DNA of 57,031 nt from Candidatus Aphodovivens avistercoris (GTDB taxonomy: Bacteria > Actinomycetota > Coriobacteriia > Coriobacteriales > Eggerthellaceae). Within the stretch, counting starts at the first letter, position 1; every line of letters begins with the position of its first letter. The notes under the pieces are model-generated. The model did not search any database, was not told the DNA's origin, and saw only the letters and a list, made by a program, of their open reading frames with translations. Made by a program: the position numbers and the translations under genes. The stretch lies in the NCBI GenBank assembly GCA_018710945.1, contig DVIW01000002.1, positions 1 to 57,031 on the forward strand. Reading direction: 5' to 3'. Below are positions 50,924-57,031 of the stretch, piece by piece.

Positions 50924-53900
50924 GCGCCATGACGTCCTTCACCCGGCGCTCGCTGGCGAAGAACCGCGTGCGCACCGCGGTGTCCATCGTGGGCATCACG
51001 CTTTCGATGGCGCTGATAACCGCCATCTGGCTGACGGTCGCCAGCCTGCAGCAGGGTCTGTGCCAGCGCACCATCGCCACCGAGGGCTGGTGGCAGGCGT
51101 ATGCGCGAAACGCCGCGCAGGAGACCATCGACGGCCTGGCCGCCAGCGACAACGTGACCGACCTGGCCGTGGCGCGCGACGGCGGCGTGGCGTTCTTCTC
51201 GGAGGACGAGGCCGAGACGCTGGGCACGGGCGTGGTGGTGAAGTCGCTGCCCACCGCGGTGAAGGGCGCGGCGGAAAAGGACGGCGTGGGCATCACGCTG
51301 ATCCCCGAGGTGGAGGAAGGGCGCGCCCCCGAGGCTCCGGGCGAGGTCATGCTGCCCGACTACCTGCGCGGCGCGACGCTGGGCGCCGACGGCCAGGACG
51401 GCGCGGCAACCGACGGCCCGCTTGGGCTGGGCAGCGTTCTCTCGCTGGACGTGTGCCGCTACGCGTCGGCTGGCGAAAGCGAAGGGGCCTACCGCGTAGT
51501 GTCCAACGACGACGCGGTGTCGCAGATCCTTGCGGGCGGGCGCGTCCTGGACGCTTCCGGCGCGGTGGTGGAAGGCTACGGCGGCACGCGCGACCTGCCT
51601 GCGAGTGACTCCGCAGGCGGCTCCAGCGCTTCCGGCAGCGCTCTCGGCGGCTCTGACGTGCGGCTCGCTGCGCGCGAGACACGCTCCTTCACGGTGGTGG
51701 GCTTCTACGACGGCATCGGCGCTCACTTCTACGGCAACGACTTCGACGCGACGGCCAACGGCCTGGCCGTGGCCGTCATGATGCCGGGCGCGCTGGACGG
51801 CGAGGCGACGGCCGAAGCCGGCGCGGCCGGTACGAGCGCGGCCGATGCGAGCGCAACCGATGGCGCGGGCGCCCCTTCCACAACCGGCGGCGCAGCGGAG
51901 GGCTTCTACATGGAAGCGTGGGCATCCACGCAGGGCCTCTCGCGCGTTTCCGAGGTGGAAAGCCTGGTGACCGGCCAGCCGGCGAGCGGCCAGGCGGCCG
52001 TCTTCGTGCACGGCAACCTGATGCGCTACCAGGGCATCTCCGACGGCAGCCTGCTGCAGGACTCGCTGTGGATCATGGCTTCCGTCCTGGCCGTCGTGGT
52101 GGCGGCGGCCTCGGTGTCGCTCATCTACAACTCGTTCTCCATCTCGGTGGCGGAGCGCACGCGGCAGTTCGGGCTTCTGGCCTCGCTGGGCGCGTCGAAG
52201 AAGCAGCTGCGCCGCTCGGTGCTGATGGAGGCGCTGATGCTGGGCGCGGTGGGCATCCCCTGCGGCCTGGTTTTGGGCATCGCGGGCACAGCGGCGGTGC
52301 TGAACCTCACGGGCGCGGGCTTCGGCGCGCTGCTGAGCACGGGCGAGGGGCTCTCGCTTGCGGTGGAGCCCCTGCCGCTTCTGGCGGCGGCCGCGCTGTC
52401 GCTGGCGGCGCTTTTGGTGAGCGCGTGGATTCCTGCGCTGCGGGCTGGGCGCGTGTCGGCGGTGGACGCCATCCGGCAGGTGCAGGACGTGCAGCTCTCG
52501 AGGCGTGCCCGCCGCCGCGCGGCGAAAGCGAGCGCGGGCGCAGGCGCGAAAGCGCCGTTCTCGCGGCGGGCCGACGGCGGGCTGTGGGGCATCGTGGCCG
52601 GCGTTCCGGGCATCATCGCGCACCGAAACCTGTCGCGGGCCGTTGCGCGCGGGCGCGTCGTGGTGGCGTCGCTGGCCGTGAGCGTGGTGCTGGTGGTCGC
52701 CGCCGGCAGCGTCGCGCTGGTCATGAACCCCTACGCCGACCGTGCCGGCAGCATGGCGGGCGGCGCGTCCGACGCCGATGTGGCGGTCACCCTGGCAACC
52801 TCCGACATGTCCCACGACGAGCTGTACCTTCAGCAAGAAAGCTACGAGGCGTTCGTGCGCGAAGCCGCGCAGCTTGAGGGCGTGGAATTCTCCGGCTCCG
52901 TGGCGCAGGGCCAGATGGAGGCGGTCATTCCCGCCGCCATGCTGACGGACGTGGGCCGCGCGGCCATCCAAGACGACCACGACCAGACCTCGGCGTCCTG
53001 GGTGCCCCAGCCCTTCGGCGCCGACGGCAGCTACTACGGCAGCGTCTACGCGTTCTACCTGGACGACGCCTCGTGGAACGCGCTGGCGGAGTCGCTGGGC
53101 GTGGGCGGCCTCGACTTCGACGACCCGTCGCATCCGCGCGCCATCGCGCTGAACGGCTACCGAGGCATCGCTTCGGACGCCTCCTACGTGGACGTGCAGC
53201 CTTTCGCCGCAGGCGGTACTGTTCGGGCGTATTACGGCGCGCAGGAGCCTGAGGGCGTCACCGACCTGGGCGTGCGGGCGGGCGATGACGGGGTGGAGGC
53301 GACCTTCCTCGACCAGTCCTCCGCCGAATCCTCGGGCAACCCGCAGCTGGAGACGCGCCATGCCGACGAGGTGGCGGAAAGCGTTGAGATCGAGGTGGTG
53401 GCGCTGGCCGACGAGGAACCGGCCGCCGCGAACACGATGGCCGCCTCGTCTCATGTGCCCGTGCTGTTCCTGCCGGCCAGCATCGCCGGCGCGCTGCCGG
53501 GCGAGGGCGCGGACGCGGATGGCGGAGAGGCCCCCGAGCCCCGGAGGGGCGGGCTGCTTTCGAGCCCCACGCCCTTCGCCTTCTGGTGGGCCTCGCTCTC
53601 CTACACGGCGGACGACCATGCGCAGGCGGCGGAAAGCCTTGCCGCGCTGGCGGCCGAGCACCCCGAGCTGCAGGTCAACGTGACCGACCTTGCCGAAGAG
53701 GCCGCTACCGCGCGTCTGGCCGCGCAGACCGTCCAGGTGTTCATCCTGTGCTTCACCGTCATCATGGCGCTCATTGCGGTGGCGAACGTGTTCAACACAC
53801 TGACGAACAGCATCATCCTGCGCACCCGCGAGTTCGTGGTGCTGAAGTCGGCGGGCATGGGCGAGCGCGCGTTCGCCCGGATGCTCGTGTGCGAATGCGC

Positions 53901-54135
53901 CAGCTACGCGCTGCGCGGCTTGGTGGTGGGGTTGGCGCTGGCGGTGCTGGTGGCGCTTGCGCTCTACCTGGCCATGCGCGTGGCGTTCCAGGGCGTCGCG
54001 TTCACGCTGCCGTGGGCCTACGTGGGCGCTGCCGTGGCGCTGGTGCTGGTGGTTTTGGCCGCAAGCGTGGTGTTCGCCCTGCGCAAGAGCCATGCCGCCA
54101 ACGTGGTGGAGGCCCTGCGCGCCGACGCGGTGTAG
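50920..54135 (+). CDS. Large FtsX-type ABC permease
   Basis: A 1071-residue permease with two FtsX repeats. Helix near 20-42, a first large extracytoplasmic domain (about 45-380), three helices with the coupling segment SISVAERTRQFGLLASLGAS, a cytoplasmic linker, a further helix (about 580-600), a second large extracytoplasmic domain (about 605-930), and three final helices with IILRTREFVVLKSAGMGERA. The first outer domain carries Ala/Gly/Ser-rich inserts. Size and layout resemble permeases of antimicrobial-peptide resistance or envelope-stress modules. Overlaps the ATPase gene and lies beside a loop-less kinase, so resistance/sensing is the best guess; no substrate is known. Confidence 0.88.
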   Translation: MSAMTSFTRRSLAKNRVRTAVSIVGITLSMALITAIWLTVASLQQGLCQRTIATEGWWQAYARNAAQETIDGLAASDNVTDLAVARDGGVAFFSEDEAETLGTGVVVKSLPTAVKGAAEKDGVGITLIPEVEEGRAPEAPGEVMLPDYLRGATLGADGQDGAATDGPLGLGSVLSLDVCRYASAGESEGAYRVVSNDDAVSQILAGGRVLDASGAVVEGYGGTRDLPASDSAGGSSASGSALGGSDVRLAARETRSFTVVGFYDGIGAHFYGNDFDATANGLAVAVMMPGALDGEATAEAGAAGTSAADASATDGAGAPSTTGGAAEGFYMEAWASTQGLSRVSEVESLVTGQPASGQAAVFVHGNLMRYQGISDGSLLQDSLWIMASVLAVVVAAASVSLIYNSFSISVAERTRQFGLLASLGASKKQLRRSVLMEALMLGAVGIPCGLVLGIAGTAAVLNLTGAGFGALLSTGEGLSLAVEPLPLLAAAALSLAALLVSAWIPALRAGRVSAVDAIRQVQDVQLSRRARRRAAKASAGAGAKAPFSRRADGGLWGIVAGVPGIIAHRNLSRAVARGRVVVASLAVSVVLVVAAGSVALVMNPYADRAGSMAGGASDADVAVTLATSDMSHDELYLQQESYEAFVREAAQLEGVEFSGSVAQGQMEAVIPAAMLTDVGRAAIQDDHDQTSASWVPQPFGADGSYYGSVYAFYLDDASWNALAESLGVGGLDFDDPSHPRAIALNGYRGIASDASYVDVQPFAAGGTVRAYYGAQEPEGVTDLGVRAGDDGVEATFLDQSSAESSGNPQLETRHADEVAESVEIEVVALADEEPAAANTMAASSHVPVLFLPASIAGALPGEGADADGGEAPEPRRGGLLSSPTPFAFWWASLSYTADDHAQAAESLAALAAEHPELQVNVTDLAEEAATARLAAQTVQVFILCFTVIMALIAVANVFNTLTNSIILRTREFVVLKSAGMGERAFARMLVCECASYALRGLVVGLALAVLVALALYLAMRVAFQGVAFTLPWAYVGAAVALVLVVLAASVVFALRKSHAANVVEALRADAV

Positions 54136-54166
54136 GGCGAAGGTTCCGGAAAGGTCGCTGCTGCGT

Positions 54167-54172
54167 TACAAT
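54167..54172 (+). promoter_or_regulatory. -10 box of a probable leaderless maf transcript
   Basis: TACAAT seven bases before the ATG at 54180, with no ribosome-binding site between. Confidence 0.5.
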
Positions 54173-54179
54173 GCCGCGC

Positions 54180-54971
54180 ATGGATAACGAACAGAACGCT
54201 CCCATCGACGAAGCGGCGGCGCACGAGCGGTCCGCCGCTTCCTCCCAGGCTGAGGCTGCCGCCCAGCCCGCCGCCACGCCGCAGTCTGACGCTGCGCCGC
54301 AACCCGGTGCCGCCGCGTCCGCGCCCGAGTCCGAAGCCGCTCAGCCGCCGGCGTTCAAGGTGGTGCTGGCCAGCGGCTCGCCGCGCCGCCGTGAGCTGCT
54401 GGAGCGCGAGGGCATCCGCTTCATCGTGCATGCGTCGGAAGTGGACGAGGCGTTGGAGCCCGACCTTCTGGCCGACCCGCCCGAGGCATGCAAGAAGCTG
54501 GCCGAGCGCAAGGCGGGCGCCGTGGTGCAGGAGATCCTAGCCGACCCCGAGTTCGCCGGGATGCTCATCGTGCTGGGCGCCGACACCATGGTGGTGCACG
54601 AAGGCGAGATCTTCGGCAAACCGCGCAACCTCTCCGACGCCACGCGCATGCTGCGTCGCCTGTCCGGCGATACGCACCAGGTGGTCACCGCGGTGTCGGT
54701 GTGGATGGTGGCGACCAACGCCGAGGGCCAGGTGTCGCTGGGCTTCCGCACCTTCGCCGACGAGGCGCACGTCACCTTCCACGAGCTGACCGACGAGCGC
54801 ATTGCCGCCTACCTGAAGTGCGGGGAATCGTTCGACAAGGCCGGCGCCTACGCCGCCCAGGGCGAGGGGGCCAAGCTCATCGCGCGCATCGAGGGCGACC
54901 GCGACACCGTCATCGGCCTGCCGGTCACCCGTCTGCTGCGCGAGTTCCCCGACCTCGCCGCCGCCCGCTAG
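54180..54971 (+). CDS. maf: Maf/YceF-type nucleotide pyrophosphatase
   Basis: A 263-residue protein. From residue 58 it matches Maf: KVVLASGSPRRRELLEREGI, IVLGADTMVVHEGEIFGKP, MLRRLSGDTHQVVTAVSVW, SFDKAGAYAAQGEGAKLI and TVIGLPVTRLLREF. Family members hydrolyse dTTP/UTP or modified nucleotides to the monophosphate, a house-cleaning and cell-division-linked activity. The first 57 residues are an Ala/Gln/Pro-rich tail absent from usual Maf (about 190-200 residues). The start is ATG 54180, seven bases after TACAAT, so probably leaderless. A hairpin follows. Confidence 0.92.
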   Translation: MDNEQNAPIDEAAAHERSAASSQAEAAAQPAATPQSDAAPQPGAAASAPESEAAQPPAFKVVLASGSPRRRELLEREGIRFIVHASEVDEALEPDLLADPPEACKKLAERKAGAVVQEILADPEFAGMLIVLGADTMVVHEGEIFGKPRNLSDATRMLRRLSGDTHQVVTAVSVWMVATNAEGQVSLGFRTFADEAHVTFHELTDERIAAYLKCGESFDKAGAYAAQGEGAKLIARIEGDRDTVIGLPVTRLLREFPDLAAAR

Positions 54972-54983
54972 CCGTGCAACCTG

Positions 54984-55014
54984 CCGGGCGGGTCGCGCTT
55001 GCGCATCCGCCCGG
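54984..55014 (+). terminator. Hairpin terminator of maf
   Basis: CCGGGCGG and CCGCCCGG with a 15-base loop, followed by TGTTTC, 12 bases after the stop. Confidence 0.6.
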
Positions 55015-55329
55015 TGTTTCAGGCCCGTTGCGTTCGTCCGCGTTCGCGCACGACCTTGCCGCTTCTGCTTCCCGTGCCGCCTGCGCCGGGCTTCCCCGCT
55101 GCGCCTCGCCTGCGCTGCCGCCGCATCCGCACGTCCTCGCCGCTTCCGCCGCCGCACCGCCGCACCCGCGCTCCGCGTCCGCCTCCGCGCTCCACGCCCC
55201 CCGCCTCGCGCTCGGCGCCGCACCCGCCCTCCATCAGCCGCAACGCCACCGCTCGGCCCGCAGGCAGATGTAAAAAGAGTGCACTTCGCCCGGCGTTGCC
55301 TACTCGTTAAGCCATCTTCCAAACCGCAA

Positions 55330-55338
55330 TGGTACACT
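55330..55338 (+). promoter_or_regulatory. Extended -10 promoter for hpt
   Basis: TGGTACACT (TGN plus TACACT), giving a leader of about 95 bases to the GTG start of hpt. Confidence 0.5.
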
Positions 55339-55439
55339 GTCCGAATTCGAGGGAAACTGCGGGGCGCCCTCGCCTCGTCGCCCGGAAGCCGGCCGACGAG
55401 CGCAGGCGCGCGCCGTCGAAGTGGTTAGGAAGTCGCATC

Positions 55440-55985
55440 GTGCACGAAGACATCGAAGAGGTGCTGTTCACGGAGGACGAGCTGGCCCGCCGCGTGGAAG
55501 AGATCGGCGCCGCCATCACGCGCGATTACGCCGACGCCGCGCAGGAGGGCATCGTGCTGGTGTCGGTGCTGCGCGGGGCCGCCATCTTCATGGCGGATCT
55601 GGCGCGCGCCATCAAGCTGCCGGTGGAGATGGACTACATGGCCATCTCGTCGTACGGCAACGGCGCGAAGAGCTCCGGTGTGGTGCGCATCCTGAAGGAC
55701 CTCTCGTCGGAGATCGAGGGACGCCACGTCATCGTGGCGGAGGACATCCTGGATTCGGGCCTGACGCTCAGCTACCTGCTGAAGAACCTCGCGTCGCGCC
55801 ATCCGGCGTCCATCGCGGTGGCCACGCTGCTGCGCAAAAAGACGCGCGCCCAGGCCGACATCGACTGCCGCTACATCGGCTTCGAATGCCCCGACCAGTT
55901 CATCGTGGGCTACGGCTTGGATTACGCCGAGCGCTACCGCAACCTCCCCTACATCGGCGTGCTGAAGCCGGAGCTGTACTCGTAG
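55440..55985 (+). CDS. hpt: Hypoxanthine phosphoribosyltransferase
   Basis: A 181-residue purine-salvage enzyme making IMP/GMP from hypoxanthine/guanine and PRPP. The PRPP-binding motif is HVIVAEDILDSGLTLSYLL, with VSVLRGAAIFMADLAR, MDYMAISSYGNG, and the purine-site segment YIGFECPDQFIVGYGLDY. The start is GTG 55440, eight bases after AGGAA, which gives the normal length; an ATG 111 bases earlier would add a basic tail without a ribosome-binding site. It precedes ftsH by 97 bases, the usual hpt-ftsH order. Confidence 0.94.
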   Translation: MHEDIEEVLFTEDELARRVEEIGAAITRDYADAAQEGIVLVSVLRGAAIFMADLARAIKLPVEMDYMAISSYGNGAKSSGVVRILKDLSSEIEGRHVIVAEDILDSGLTLSYLLKNLASRHPASIAVATLLRKKTRAQADIDCRYIGFECPDQFIVGYGLDYAERYRNLPYIGVLKPELYS

Positions 55986-56082
55986 CCCCCGCGCGCCGGA
56001 CCCGAAGCGGGCGCGGCGCGAGCCTTTAGTGGCGCGAACCGGCCGCCTGCCGGAACAGTGGAAAGGAAAAACCTGAGGGTAT

Positions 56083-57031
<949 letters not shown>

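Larger units (their letters stand above)
54972..55439 (+). other. 468-base gap between maf and hpt
   Basis: A hairpin at 54984-55014, then about 240 bases (55020-55260) that are strikingly C-rich and G-poor on this strand (CCGCCGCACC, CCGCCTCCGC type). An hpt promoter lies at 55330-55338. No convincing gene. Confidence 0.6.

Noticed and set aside
50518..54093. Long minus-strand reading frame of about 1190 codons
   Set aside because: Antisense shadow of the ABC permease, His/Arg-rich with no recognisable domain.
53586..54179. Long N-terminal extension of Maf
   Set aside because: It would lie out of frame inside the permease gene; ATG 54180 sits seven bases after a -10 box.

Overview
The window is a high-GC, tightly packed chromosomal segment. 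Its gene content points to an anaerobic gut actinobacterium of the class Coriobacteriia, most likely family Eggerthellaceae. The clues are polytopic membrane proteins ending in a LuxR helix-turn-helix, many two-component systems, a ferritin, DASS-type acid transporters, and Ala-rich tails on housekeeping proteins. The genus call is inference. No tRNA, rRNA, CRISPR array, insertion sequence or prophage was recognised.

Layout. 1-2105: 3' part of clpB. 2392-3106: FitAB/VapBC-type toxin-antitoxin pair behind a near-perfect palindrome. 3289-10834: four-gene block of two membrane-anchored alpha/beta-hydrolases and two membrane LuxR regulators, arranged as an inverted duplication. 10969-12350: XRE protein plus DUF3990 (ADP-ribosyltransferase-like) pair with twin operators. 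12584-16184: a 45-residue membrane protein, a TrkH-type K+ transporter, a secreted OB-like protein and RsgA, the last three joined by ATGA overlaps. 16624-22602: QueT and a 1666-residue RCC1-repeat surface protein. 22922-29904: glycosyltransferase, TauE/SafE permease, LytS-like kinase, a VanR/VanS-like pair and a C39-type peptidase. 30241-38965: ferritin, ZIP transporter, DUF4190-like protein, Fe-alcohol dehydrogenase, holin-like protein, RlmD-type methyltransferase, cysteine synthase and TilS. 39042-45528: accessory metabolic island with a LysR regulator, a 46-residue membrane protein, a gamma-resorcylate-type decarboxylase, two DASS-type transporters and a ferrochelatase-like protein lacking the catalytic histidine. 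45701-47748: 2-hydroxyacid dehydrogenase and a membrane XRE regulator. 48209-54135: Bce-like response regulator, short kinase, ABC ATPase and 1071-residue permease. 54180-57031: maf, hpt and the start of ftsH.

How genes work together. The Bce-like module is tied together by a palindrome, TTAC-N6-GTAA, found upstream of both the response regulator and the ABC operon, and again upstream of the DUF4190-like gene. It resembles the known BceR consensus and predicts a small envelope-stress regulon. The hydrolase/LuxR block looks like two copies of one sensing unit whose hydrolase domain lies outside the membrane. The decarboxylase island probably imports and decarboxylates a hydroxylated aromatic acid under LysR control. 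Several promoters appear leaderless (TANNNT followed 6-7 bases later by ATG).
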